From Bdellovibrionales bacterium (GTDB lineage Bacteria; Bdellovibrionota; UBA1018; CAIMNF01), in contig CANNBJ010000006.1 of NCBI GenBank assembly GCA_947502835.1, positions 1 to 64,000 on the forward strand: a stretch of 64,000 nt of DNA, in the 5' to 3' direction. This document shows, piece after piece, positions 6,404 to 15,064 of this stretch (position 1 is the first letter of the stretch; each line of letters starts with the position of its first letter). The notes beneath the pieces are model-generated. The model was not told where the DNA came from and ran no database searches. It worked only from the letters and a program-made list of their open reading frames with translations. The position numbers were made by a program, and so were the translations under genes.

Positions 6404-7720
6404 ATGAAGAACGCACTGCTTGAGGAACTCAGAGCCAGAGGAATTCTTTATCAGCTGACCGATGAAGCTCTCGCTTCCGAGATGAATCGTGGACCGATCA
6501 CCCTGTATTGTGGCTTTGACCCGACAAGCGACTCTCTCCATGTCGGAAGCCTCCTCCCGCTTGTGACCTTGCGTCGATTTCAACAGGCGGGTCACCGCCC
6601 CATTGTCGTGCTGGGGGGCGCAACAGGGCTCATCGGGGATCCGAGCTTCAAAGCCCAAGAGCGTGCCCTCCAAACGGAAGAACAGGTGGAGCACAATCTG
6701 CGGGGCATCCGGAAGGTTGCGGAAAGATTCCTTGATTTCAATCAAGGTCGGAATTCTGCAATCATCGTAAACAACCGCGACTTTTACTCGGACCTCAATG
6801 TCCTTACCTTTTTACGGGAAGTCGGGAAGCACTTTACCATCAATCACATGGTGCAAAAGGACTCGGTGCGCTCACGCATGGAGGACCGCGATCATGGAAT
6901 CTCCTATACGGAATTCTCGTACATGCTTTTGCAGGCCTATGATTTCTACCGTCTTCATCTTGAACTCGGGTGTTCGCTTCAGATCGGTGCCTCCGATCAA
7001 TGGGGAAACATCACCGCGGGCACGGATCTGATTCGAAGGAAGCTCGCTCACACAGAGGAGTCAAAAAGAGAAGAAGGAAGAGCTCACGCCTATGGACTCA
7101 CCCACCCGCTGATTACGCGTCCCGATGGCATGAAGTTCGGAAAGACCGAGAGCGGCGCCGTGTGGCTGTCTCCCGAGAAGACCTCCCCTTACCAGCTCTA
7201 CCAGTTTTTCATTGGATCACCCGACAGTGTCGTGGGGACCTGGTTGCGATTTTTGACCTTTTTGCCGATCCAGGAGATTGAAACACTCGAGTCTCTGACC
7301 ACCAGCGAACCCGAGAAAAAGGCCGCTCAAATCGCCCTTGCACGGGAGATCACCCGGATGGTGCATGGCGAGTCCGCCCTGGCACGCGCGGAGGCGGCCA
7401 CCCGCGCTCTTTTCGGGACTGAGATCCAAAGTCTTGATTTGCAGACCTTGAGCGAAATTTTCTCGGACACCCCGGCAACCACGCTCGCCCCTGAACGCCT
7501 CGAGGCGGGCCTCAGCCTGATTGATCTTCTTGCGGAAACCGGACTCTTCCAATCCAAGGGAGCGGCACGGAAGGAAATCCCCGCAGGGGGAGTCTACCTC
7601 AACAATGAGCGAATCACGGATGTCGGCTACGTGGTGACACCCCGGAATCTCATCTCAAACCGTGCACTCGTGCTCCGCAAAGGAAAGAAAAACTACCATC
7701 TGGTGCGATTCGAAGCGTAA
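6404..7720 (+). CDS. tyrS: Tyrosyl-tRNA synthetase
   Basis: The 438-residue protein attaches Tyr to tRNA-Tyr in the cytoplasm. It is a class I synthetase: YCGFDPT and the HIGH-type motif HVGS lie near residues 38-50, GASDQWGN near 195, and the KMSKS-type motif KFGKT near 242. The C-terminal 65 residues form an S4-like RNA-binding domain (GLFQSKGAARKEI...GGVYLNNERI). Length and motif spacing match the usual bacterial enzyme. ATG at 6404 is chosen because the family begins just before the first helix; the 39-codon upstream extension is Pro/Gly/Arg-rich and unlike any synthetase. The Shine-Dalgarno site is weak. No T-box leader was found. Confidence 0.97.
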   Translation: MKNALLEELRARGILYQLTDEALASEMNRGPITLYCGFDPTSDSLHVGSLLPLVTLRRFQQAGHRPIVVLGGATGLIGDPSFKAQERALQTEEQVEHNLRGIRKVAERFLDFNQGRNSAIIVNNRDFYSDLNVLTFLREVGKHFTINHMVQKDSVRSRMEDRDHGISYTEFSYMLLQAYDFYRLHLELGCSLQIGASDQWGNITAGTDLIRRKLAHTEESKREEGRAHAYGLTHPLITRPDGMKFGKTESGAVWLSPEKTSPYQLYQFFIGSPDSVVGTWLRFLTFLPIQEIETLESLTTSEPEKKAAQIALAREITRMVHGESALARAEAATRALFGTEIQSLDLQTLSEIFSDTPATTLAPERLEAGLSLIDLLAETGLFQSKGAARKEIPAGGVYLNNERITDVGYVVTPRNLISNRALVLRKGKKNYHLVRFEA

Positions 7721-7745
7721 GGCCTACGTACTGGCACCTTTGAGC

Positions 7746-8849
7746 TCACTTCAACAAAACAGAAGAATCCTTGGGCTTTTTCGTATGCGGCGAAAATTCC
7801 TTCTTCCGCGACTGGATCTTTTTCCATCCCATGCCCTCCACTCCGCCTTTTTCAAGCAAAGCATGCATCATAGCCTGTGCTGTGACCAAAGGTCTTTCCA
7901 TTTGGGGAATGTGCCCGGTGTCCTTCAGCAAATAAGCATCCAGGTAATCGCCATAATGCTCGATCCAATGCCGGATCCAATGAGTGGGTACGAAGTTGTC
8001 TTTATCTCCCCACAACAGGGAAAGCTTTCTTGCCATGAAAGGCTTCGAAGGATCAATGAACTGATCCGCAGTCACCGAACCCACGAACTCCGCAACTCCG
8101 GATTTTGAGTAAAACTCTTTGAACTCTGTGGAGAGAATCGGCTTGAATTTGCGTGCATCAAACACCACAAGCTCAAGGATCTGGGAGAGCTCAAGCTTTT
8201 GGTTCCGGACAATGAAGTCCCCAAAACTTTTCCTTTCCTCCACCGGGGTAAGACCCGACGGAGCAAAAAGAATCAGGTGATCCATCTGACGGGAAAGATC
8301 CTGCGCCACCCTGCCGGCAAGCCATCCTCCGAGCGAATGCCCCATGAGAACACTCGGCGGATTTGCCTCGCACACTGTTCTCACGACGGACAAAAGGATG
8401 CCCATGGATGTGATCATTTCGTGTCGCGAGAGGAATCCGAGGTATCCAGGAAAATCCAAGACAACCACCTCGTCAAAACTGCGGGAAAGCTCGCGCTGGG
8501 AGAGTGTGAAGAGAGGCAACCAGGAGCCAGGGGAATCGCCAAACCCCGGGATGAAAAGAAGTCTTCGGACCTCCCCGCCTTCGGGCGGTTTGCGCCAGGA
8601 TTTCCGGATCACATGAAAATGGGCGGACCCCATGTTCAAATCCTCGAATTGGAATCCTGCCTTCAGGAATGCCTGTTTCAAGGCCAAATGAACCACCTCG
8701 TTCTTGTTCGGGATCCGGGACTTGAAGAATTCCATCCATCGTTCCCGATCGAGGGTCTGCCTGACCCGATACTCAAGAACCTCACGAAACCCCTTCAGGA
8801 GCCATTCTGCGAACTCATTCGGATCAAAAGGGGATGTCTGATTGGACAT
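7746..8849 (-). CDS. Alpha/beta-hydrolase fold protein
   Basis: The 367-residue protein has the nucleophile elbow GHSLGGWLAG, an acid in LLWGDKDNFVP and a His in DTGHIPQMERP, the standard catalytic triad order. An oxyanion region, LFIPGFGDSPGSW, precedes them. The first ~90 residues are a charged helical extension not needed for the fold, and the C-terminus is Lys-rich. There is no signal peptide, so it should be cytoplasmic. The substrate (ester, lactone or epoxide) cannot be told. It converges with tyrS with a 25-base gap and no clear terminator. Confidence 0.85.
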   Translation of the reverse strand: MSNQTSPFDPNEFAEWLLKGFREVLEYRVRQTLDRERWMEFFKSRIPNKNEVVHLALKQAFLKAGFQFEDLNMGSAHFHVIRKSWRKPPEGGEVRRLLFIPGFGDSPGSWLPLFTLSQRELSRSFDEVVVLDFPGYLGFLSRHEMITSMGILLSVVRTVCEANPPSVLMGHSLGGWLAGRVAQDLSRQMDHLILFAPSGLTPVEERKSFGDFIVRNQKLELSQILELVVFDARKFKPILSTEFKEFYSKSGVAEFVGSVTADQFIDPSKPFMARKLSLLWGDKDNFVPTHWIRHWIEHYGDYLDAYLLKDTGHIPQMERPLVTAQAMMHALLEKGGVEGMGWKKIQSRKKEFSPHTKKPKDSSVLLK

Positions 8850-8902
8850 ATTCCCATGCTACCACAGGCATGGAGCTCAAGTCCCGCCCGCTGAAAGCCG
8901 AA

Positions 8903-9415
8903 ATGAAGATCGTGAAGGCGGGATCAAATCTCAAGTCTATCGTTCTCATGGTTCTCGTCTCGGCATGTACCGCGGCGGAAGAGACCAGCGTCATGGAACC
9001 ACCTCCCCCGATTGAGCCGGTCTACGATTGCACTTTTTATCAAAAGTTCAATACCGAAGCCTCTTGCAATGAAACCACAAAGGCCCAATGCACCAGTGCC
9101 TACCAAACCTTCCCCAATGGCGGCCAGTTGTGTTGGGCGCATGTTGAGGGAGGGGAAATCTGCACAGACCCTGGGTATCCCGCCCCGTTCTGGCAGTACG
9201 CCCTCGGAACAGCCTGGTGTCGGAAACCCACGGGAAACCCGTACCCGTACTACCGACTCCGCTCAAGCATCGGATGCAGCAGCCTGATTTGTCTTTGTGA
9301 GGGGGCGCCGGTTCTCTATGATCAAAACCAGACTTGTGATGCCGCGACCTGCCCCGGGACTGCAAATCCTCCCGTCGGGACGATTCCGTGCTGCCCCGGA
9401 GAGACCTGCCCTTGA
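8903..9415 (+). CDS. Hypothetical Cys-rich lipoprotein
   Basis: I do not recognise a family. Starting at ATG 8903, the 170-residue product has a short signal ending in the lipobox LVSAC, so it should be lipidated at Cys22. The mature protein has about 14 further cysteines, several in pairs (CLCEG, CCPGETCP), consistent with a disulfide-stabilised envelope protein. Pro-rich linkers (PPPPIEP) follow the lipid anchor. An upstream in-frame ATG at 8834 overlaps the divergent hydrolase gene and would bury the signal. It ends 20 bases before the 3' end of tRNA-Leu. Confidence 0.65.
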   Translation: MKIVKAGSNLKSIVLMVLVSACTAAEETSVMEPPPPIEPVYDCTFYQKFNTEASCNETTKAQCTSAYQTFPNGGQLCWAHVEGGEICTDPGYPAPFWQYALGTAWCRKPTGNPYPYYRLRSSIGCSSLICLCEGAPVLYDQNQTCDAATCPGTANPPVGTIPCCPGETCP

Positions 9416-9435
9416 TCGAATCATCACAATTGAAT

Positions 9436-9525
9436 TGGTGCCGAGGACCGGAATCGAACCGGTACGTCGTTATTCACAACCCAGGATTTTAAGTCCTGTG
9501 CGTCTACCAATTTCGCCACCCCGGC
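9436..9525 (-). tRNA. tRNA-Leu (anticodon TAA)
   Basis: On the minus strand the acceptor arms are GCCGGGG and CCTCGGC with discriminator A and an encoded CCA (9436-9438). The anticodon stem CAGGA/TCCTG encloses the TAA anticodon. A long variable arm makes it a class II tRNA, as leucine tRNAs are. Total 90 bases including CCA. Confidence 0.95.
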
Positions 9526-9593
9526 AGGAACGGGAAACCTCTGCCAACTCTGCCAAGCCATAAGCTCTTTGGCAATCCAGATTTGAATCCAAA

Positions 9594-10961
9594 TCACTTC
9601 TTCTCGCCGGAATTCCTTGTCTTCAGGAAATGAAAACGAATGGGCGATCCAAGGAATCCATAGCGGTCCCTGAGGGCCCTGACCAGATGCCGGCTCAAGC
9701 TGAAATGCACTTTCCTCGGGTCACTCACATGTGCCACGAATGTAGGCGGGTTTCGCCCTGATTGGTGAACAAAATAAAACTTCGCATTTTCCGGATTGTG
9801 CACTTCCGATTCGGCACGGACAAACTCAGTCAGATCCTTGGTTGGAACCTTCACGCTCCGTTGCCCGAGGACATGATCGGCAACCCTGAAGAGCCTCTCA
9901 AGGCCGATCCCCTCGGTTGCGGTGGTGAACACGAGCGGAGCATAACCGAGGAAACGGATCTTCTTCCGGATCTCCTCCTCCGCAAGTTTTTGCGAAAATT
10001 CGTCATTGTCCGCCTGGGTGTCCCACTTGTTCAAGACCAACACCACGCTGCACCCGGCTTCTTCGATGAGACCCGCGATCTTCTCATCCTGGTCATACAC
10101 CCCGGTCTCCCCGTCCATGACCAAAAATGCCAGATCCGCACGTTCGAGCGTTTTTCGGGTTTGAACCACAGATAAAACCTCGATTCCCTGCTCTGTCTTA
10201 TTCTTGCGCCGGATCCCCGCGGTGTCGATCACGACAAAATCCTTGCCCTGCCAGTTGATGATGAGGTCGATGGGGTCCACAGTGGTGCCTGCGATCGGAC
10301 TCACGATCGTTCGTTTTTCGCCGCAGATGGAATTGAGCAATGTGCTCTTCCCGACATTCGGCTGCCCCACAATCGCGATTTTCGGAATCCTCGGGATTTC
10401 CGGTTTCGCCTCCGTCTCCGTCTCCTCTTCGTGATTCTCCTCCTCTTCCCCCGGTTCGGCAAACAACCGATCCACAATGAATTCCTTCAAATCATCAATC
10501 TGGAGTGCATGCTCGGCCGAGACCGGAATCAGCGTTTCAATCCCGAGTTCGTAGAATTCATGCATGAATTCCTCTGCCGAATCGGAGTCTGCCTTGTTCA
10601 AGACCAGAATCACGGGCAGGGAGTCGGTCAGGCCCGAGCGTCTCAATTCCTGAAAGACGGCTCGATCCGATTCCGTGAGCCCCGCCTTGATGTCCACCAC
10701 AAAGAGGACCAAATCGGCTTCCTCAAGCGCTGTTTCCACCTGATTCCGGATTTCCTCACGGAACTGTCCGTCCCCGAGACCTCCGGTATCAATCAAGTTG
10801 ACCTCATAGCGACGCGCTCGAACCCAGAATTCTGCAGGCTCGACGATTCTGTCCCTTGTGACTCCGGGTGTGTCCAGAACCAGGGAACGCTTTCGTCCGA
10901 GCAAGCGATTGAAAAGACTGCTTTTGCCGACATTTGGTCGACCCACTACCACGACGTTCAT
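9594..10961 (-). CDS. der: Ribosome-associated GTPase Der (EngA)
   Basis: The 455-residue protein has the tandem GTPase layout unique to Der: a first G1 motif GRPNVGKSS at residues 7-15 and a second, GQPNVGKST, near 203. Each has its own DTxG switch, and NKAD and NKWD serve as G4 motifs. An acidic Glu-rich linker (about 175-193) separates the domains, and a KH-like domain follows to the C-terminus. Der acts in 50S subunit maturation. It is the last gene of the operon and its ATG overlaps the era stop by four bases. Confidence 0.97.
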   Translation of the reverse strand: MNVVVVGRPNVGKSSLFNRLLGRKRSLVLDTPGVTRDRIVEPAEFWVRARRYEVNLIDTGGLGDGQFREEIRNQVETALEEADLVLFVVDIKAGLTESDRAVFQELRRSGLTDSLPVILVLNKADSDSAEEFMHEFYELGIETLIPVSAEHALQIDDLKEFIVDRLFAEPGEEEENHEEETETEAKPEIPRIPKIAIVGQPNVGKSTLLNSICGEKRTIVSPIAGTTVDPIDLIINWQGKDFVVIDTAGIRRKNKTEQGIEVLSVVQTRKTLERADLAFLVMDGETGVYDQDEKIAGLIEEAGCSVVLVLNKWDTQADNDEFSQKLAEEEIRKKIRFLGYAPLVFTTATEGIGLERLFRVADHVLGQRSVKVPTKDLTEFVRAESEVHNPENAKFYFVHQSGRNPPTFVAHVSDPRKVHFSLSRHLVRALRDRYGFLGSPIRFHFLKTRNSGEKK

Positions 10962-11893
10962 CGATGATCCTTTTTTGGTTTCTCAAGTGCATACCCGAGC
11001 CCCTTCATTTTTCTCGCCTCAGAAGTCCACGACTCTGACACTTTCACCCGGAGCTCCAGAAAGATCCGCTCCCCCATCAGGGCCTCGATCTCCTCACGGG
11101 CCTTGGTTCCGATCTCCTTGATCTTTTGTCCCTTTGCCCCGATCACCATTCCCTTTTGGCTCTCACGCTCCACATGAATGAGGGCTGAAATCCGCACAGG
11201 CTTCATGCGATCCTTGAATGATTCGATCTCCACTGCGCAACTGTAGGGCAACTCATCTCCCAGATTCATGAACAACTGTTTCCGAATCAACTCGGACACC
11301 ACAAAACGCAAAGGGCGATCCGTCAGGGAATCAGGATCGTCATACAAGGGTGCTCCCTCGGGCAAATTCTCGAAAATCATGGAAAGGAGAGGATCCACCC
11401 CCTCATTCCTTCCTGCGGCGATCCGGACCGAGTCAAGGTAGTGAAGCCTCGTACCGGAAATCTCTTTTCTGACGTTCTCAATCCAGGGTCCAATCCACGA
11501 ACCGGAATCCGGCGAACGCTTCAAAAGATCGGACTTGTTCACAACCACGATCAATCTCGAATCAACACCGGTCAGGTGTTCCAGAACCCTTGATTCCGCC
11601 TCGGGCTTGCTGCCCGGATCAATCAGATAAAGGACAAGATCCGGATGATCGAGCGCACGCTTCACCTCCTGGATCATGTACTCATTGATTCCACCCTCTT
11701 TCGCGCGATGGATGCCCGGGGTATCCACAAACACGATCTGTCCGCGCTCCTCGGTTCGGATCCCGCGGACCTGATCGCGGGTGGTTTGTGCTTTCGGGGT
11801 CACAATCGAGATCTGCTCCTGCAACACACAATTGAGGAAAGTGCTCTTGCCCACATTCGGACGTCCCACAAGGGCAACCACTCCGCTCTTCAT
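10958..11893 (-). CDS. era: GTPase Era
   Basis: The 311-residue product has G1 GRPNVGKST at the N-terminus, G3 DTPGI, G4 NKSD and a C-terminal type II KH domain (VIGAKGQKIKEIG). Era binds the 3' end of 16S rRNA and helps 30S assembly. ATG at 11893 is chosen for an AAGGAG site and because it overlaps the rnc stop by four bases; the longer reading adds a basic, unrelated tail. It is coupled to rnc and der, the usual RNA-processing neighbourhood. Confidence 0.97.
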   Translation of the reverse strand: MKSGVVALVGRPNVGKSTFLNCVLQEQISIVTPKAQTTRDQVRGIRTEERGQIVFVDTPGIHRAKEGGINEYMIQEVKRALDHPDLVLYLIDPGSKPEAESRVLEHLTGVDSRLIVVVNKSDLLKRSPDSGSWIGPWIENVRKEISGTRLHYLDSVRIAAGRNEGVDPLLSMIFENLPEGAPLYDDPDSLTDRPLRFVVSELIRKQLFMNLGDELPYSCAVEIESFKDRMKPVRISALIHVERESQKGMVIGAKGQKIKEIGTKAREEIEALMGERIFLELRVKVSESWTSEARKMKGLGYALEKPKKDHR

Positions 11894-12618
11894 CGGGCTT
11901 CTCCTTCTTTTGGCTCCGGGAGGTCGCACAAAGCGGCCTCGGCGGCCTTCTGTTCCGCTTCCTTCTTTGAGGACCCCTCTCCCACTGCAAGAATCCTCTC
12001 CCCCAGCCTTACCTCCACCCGGAACACTTTTGCATGATCGGGTCCGGTCGAGCCGGAGAGATGGTAGGTGGGAGTGAGCTTGAACCGACTTTGTGCGGTT
12101 TCCTGGAGCCTGGTCTTGTGATCCTGAAACGAAATCAAGCCTTGGTCGTTGCGAAACAGGGGGGAGAACAGGTAACGCACGACGGGATAGACCGCATTGA
12201 ATCCACCGTCGATATAGATCGCGGCAATCAAGGCTTCAAAGGCACTCGAGAGGATGGAGGCCTTGTCGGCTCCGCCGGAGCGGGTCTCCCCTTTTCCGAG
12301 GCGCAGAAGTGAATTCAAGTGGAGGGACCTGGAAATTTCTGAAAGTGTCTTTTCATTGACCACTGCAGCCCGCATCTTCGAGAGTTGACCCTCGGAGGCT
12401 TCGGGAAAGGATTCCAAAAGAAGGTCCGAGATCACAAGGGACAACACGGAGTCCCCGAGGAACTCGAAGCGTTCATTGTCCCGGTGGGAGGGATTGCGAT
12501 CCTGGTGATTTTCATGGCCATAGGAGACATGGGTCAGGGAAAGCAATAAAAGCCGGGGATCTCCGAATGTGTAGCGAAGCTGTTCCTGGAGGGTTTGAAG
12601 GCTGGTAATGTTACTCAT
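11890..12618 (-). CDS. rnc: Ribonuclease III
   Basis: Starting at ATG 12618 the 242-residue enzyme has the RNase III signature ERFEFLGDSVLSL with metal-binding Glu/Asp, a second acidic patch (SAFEALIAAIYID) and a C-terminal double-strand RNA-binding domain (KTRLQE...EGSSKKEAEQKAAEAAL). It cleaves double-stranded RNA and matures rRNA. The start is supported by GGGAG upstream and an eight-base overlap with mtaB. The 62-codon upstream extension is only the antisense-like remainder of mtaB's frame. Confidence 0.97.
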   Translation of the reverse strand: MSNITSLQTLQEQLRYTFGDPRLLLLSLTHVSYGHENHQDRNPSHRDNERFEFLGDSVLSLVISDLLLESFPEASEGQLSKMRAAVVNEKTLSEISRSLHLNSLLRLGKGETRSGGADKASILSSAFEALIAAIYIDGGFNAVYPVVRYLFSPLFRNDQGLISFQDHKTRLQETAQSRFKLTPTYHLSGSTGPDHAKVFRVEVRLGERILAVGEGSSKKEAEQKAAEAALCDLPEPKEGEAR

Positions 12619-14017
12619 GAATTGCTCCCACCCACGAAACCTCGCCCGAGGCGCGATCCACAATCCATCTGCTTGTCGAAATCTCCACAATGCAATTCCG
12701 CAGTTCAACAGCCTCCGGAACCGGAACCAGAACACGCTGGTAATCCGGCGAATATCCGGAAATCCAATCCCGTTTTCCGTCAGGCCCCCTGACTCTCCCC
12801 TCAAGAAGCACGCCTTTGATCAGCGCATTCCTCGAAGCGGCATGGACGCGAACGAGCCGGGACAGGCTCAGCTCCTGCAGCGTCCTCGCACGGGCTTTCC
12901 GCACCGACATTTCAACTCTACCCGGCAAGCGTGTGGCGGGCGTACCCTCCCGTTCGCTGTAAGGAAAAACATGGAGACGATTCCACTCCAGCTGAGAAAG
13001 CTTTTGCCTCATCGCTTCAAAAACCCCGTCAGTTTCTCCGGGAAATCCTGTGATCACATCCATCCCGATGAACGGTTTTCTGTCCATCCGTGAGATCCTT
13101 TCGAAAAGATCGAGGACGGCATCTCCATTGTATTTTCTTTTCATGAGTTTCAGGATTCCCGATTCCATGTGCTGGAGGGAGACATGAAAATGGGGACAAA
13201 ATGCTTCGAAAGATTCCATGAGGCCGATCAAACGATCCGAAACCTCGGTCGGATCCAAAGAGCCGATGCGAAGCCTCTCAATCCCCGTTTTGGTCAAAAT
13301 GGCCTCCACCAGGGAATCGAGCTCAAAAGATCCGTTCCAATCGAGCCCATAGTCACCAATATTCGTACCCGTCAGCACGACCTCACGGATTCCGCGCGCG
13401 ACCAATCCGTCGATCCTCTCCAAGACGGCTTCGATCCGGAGGCTCCTCGCGGGCCCTCGTCCGTAGGGAATGATGCAATAGGTGCAAAAGGAGTCACATC
13501 CTTCTTGGATCTTGAGAAACGATCGGGTTCGAAACGTCGAACTTCCCTCGGGAAGAACCGGTGCCGCGATCGCTCCCTCTTCCGGCAATGGCCACTCGCG
13601 GTCCATGGGATGCCTTGAGCGAAGCTCTCCATAGGCACTCACCCCGCCGAGGACCTCGGGAACGGCTCCCTCTTTTCCCACATGCGCCTCAATCAGGGCC
13701 GCCGCATTGAATTTGTCCTGATTCCCGATCACCGCACTGACGCCGGGAAGCCCCATCACGGAATCCGGATCAACCTCGGCGCCGCAACCGGTGAAAACCA
13801 CCTTCACTCCCGGATTCTTCTTCATAAGGTCGCGAACCGCTTTTTTGGATTGAAGGTCCGCTTCGTCCGTTACGGTACATGAGTTGACGACCACGAAATC
13901 GGCTTCTTCTGCACTCCCGGCAGTAAGAAACCCCCGGGAAAGAAGATCCGCCTCGATCGACTGTCCATCCGAAAAATTGGCCTTGCACCCGAGGGTCTTG
14001 ATGTAAAACTTCTTCAT
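12611..14017 (-). CDS. mtaB: tRNA t6A37 methylthiotransferase MtaB
   Basis: This radical-SAM enzyme of 468 residues converts t6A37 to ms2t6A37 in tRNA. The N-terminal UPF0004 domain carries three cluster cysteines: TLGCKAN, VNSCTVTD and TGCGAE. The radical-SAM motif CDSFCTYC lies near residue 174, and a TRAM-like domain ends the chain. The spacing TLGCKxN fits MtaB better than MiaB or RimO. It sits after the desulfurase and MnmA-like genes, so sulfur delivery and tRNA thio-modification are encoded together. It is nine bases from the MnmA-like stop. Confidence 0.93.
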   Translation of the reverse strand: MKKFYIKTLGCKANFSDGQSIEADLLSRGFLTAGSAEEADFVVVNSCTVTDEADLQSKKAVRDLMKKNPGVKVVFTGCGAEVDPDSVMGLPGVSAVIGNQDKFNAAALIEAHVGKEGAVPEVLGGVSAYGELRSRHPMDREWPLPEEGAIAAPVLPEGSSTFRTRSFLKIQEGCDSFCTYCIIPYGRGPARSLRIEAVLERIDGLVARGIREVVLTGTNIGDYGLDWNGSFELDSLVEAILTKTGIERLRIGSLDPTEVSDRLIGLMESFEAFCPHFHVSLQHMESGILKLMKRKYNGDAVLDLFERISRMDRKPFIGMDVITGFPGETDGVFEAMRQKLSQLEWNRLHVFPYSEREGTPATRLPGRVEMSVRKARARTLQELSLSRLVRVHAASRNALIKGVLLEGRVRGPDGKRDWISGYSPDYQRVLVPVPEAVELRNCIVEISTSRWIVDRASGEVSWVGAIHE

Positions 14018-14026
14018 CTCAAAACC

Positions 14027-15064
14027 TCACCGCACCCTCTGCACTCTGGCGCCGCCCAGCGCCTCCGACCCGTTCACAAAAAGCACTGAATCCCCCTTCA
14101 GGATCCTGGCATCTTCCCCGCGCATCGGTTCGGCAAGAATCCCCTTGAGCTTACCGCCCTCGAATTCAATCAAGCGAATCATCCTCGGTGTTTCCACCCG
14201 ATTCGAAATCATTCCCACATCGCAGAATCCCATACCGAGTCCGGGCGTTGTAAACCAATGAGCCTCATCAAAATGGAACTCTTGAAAGGCGATCAAAGAG
14301 GTTTCCTGCACCCAAGCCCGCTCGGACCTCGGCTGGAGATCAATGATGCGATACTGCTTATCAGGATCCTCTGAGTCGACATAGGGCTGTCCCATTTTCA
14401 ATGAGCGCAGCGGGGCCCGTCCCAGGAGAACCCCTGCGGTTGTAAATACCTGCAGATCCACGGCCTCGGCGCCTTGAGCCGGACCCTCAAACCGCGACTC
14501 GAGCCCCTTCCAATCGAGCTCAAAGGGTGTCGTGAGGGAATCCGGGGAGACCTCGCCGATCAACTTTTGCAACAGTCCGGAAGGGATCGCGCCCACCGGG
14601 GCGATCAAGCGGGAAAGCGACTCCTGATTCATTTCCGCGACTTCAAAGATCGGATCCAATGAAGTTTGATTTCCCAAGATCACCCGAACGATTTGAAGGG
14701 CCGGATCATCCTGAAGACCCACCATATGACCTGTCGCAATTTTCTCAAGACCGGAATGAGCGCACAAACGGAGGAGCTCCGGGAAGAGAATCTTCCTGTG
14801 GAATACCTGTTTTGCAGAAAATGAAACCCCGGCCATCACGGCGGATTCACGCTCCCTCAGAAAAAGCGTCCCCGCACTTGAGCTCAAGTCCATCACCTGA
14901 ATCTGGATCCCGAGTCTTTTTTCGATCTCATGGATTCCGGAACGGGAAGTTTCGTTTGAAGACAGGTCGAAGTGAACCCCCCGGACCTGCATGCCCTGTT
15001 TCTTCAGGAGCCAGGCTGTGACCATGCTTCTGGGGCCGCCGCTGATTCCAACAAGAACTTTCAT
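14027..15064 (-). CDS. MnmA-like protein with missing catalytic residues
   Basis: The 345-residue protein resembles the tRNA 2-thiouridylase MnmA in its N-terminal PP-loop fold and ATGHMVG motif. MnmA should have SGGxDS; here the loop is SGGPRS, with Arg12 in place of Asp. The nucleophilic Cys expected in a CNxxIKF-type motif is Phe88 in VFHRKILF, and the second catalytic Cys region is not recognisable. The C-terminal part (about 220-345) looks like the beta-barrel domains of MnmA. Its start overlaps the desulfurase stop by four bases, implying a sulfur-related role. It may be a binding or scaffold paralogue rather than an active thiouridylase; a true mnmA would have to lie elsewhere. Confidence 0.65.
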   Translation of the reverse strand: MKVLVGISGGPRSMVTAWLLKKQGMQVRGVHFDLSSNETSRSGIHEIEKRLGIQIQVMDLSSSAGTLFLRERESAVMAGVSFSAKQVFHRKILFPELLRLCAHSGLEKIATGHMVGLQDDPALQIVRVILGNQTSLDPIFEVAEMNQESLSRLIAPVGAIPSGLLQKLIGEVSPDSLTTPFELDWKGLESRFEGPAQGAEAVDLQVFTTAGVLLGRAPLRSLKMGQPYVDSEDPDKQYRIIDLQPRSERAWVQETSLIAFQEFHFDEAHWFTTPGLGMGFCDVGMISNRVETPRMIRLIEFEGGKLKGILAEPMRGEDARILKGDSVLFVNGSEALGGARVQRVR

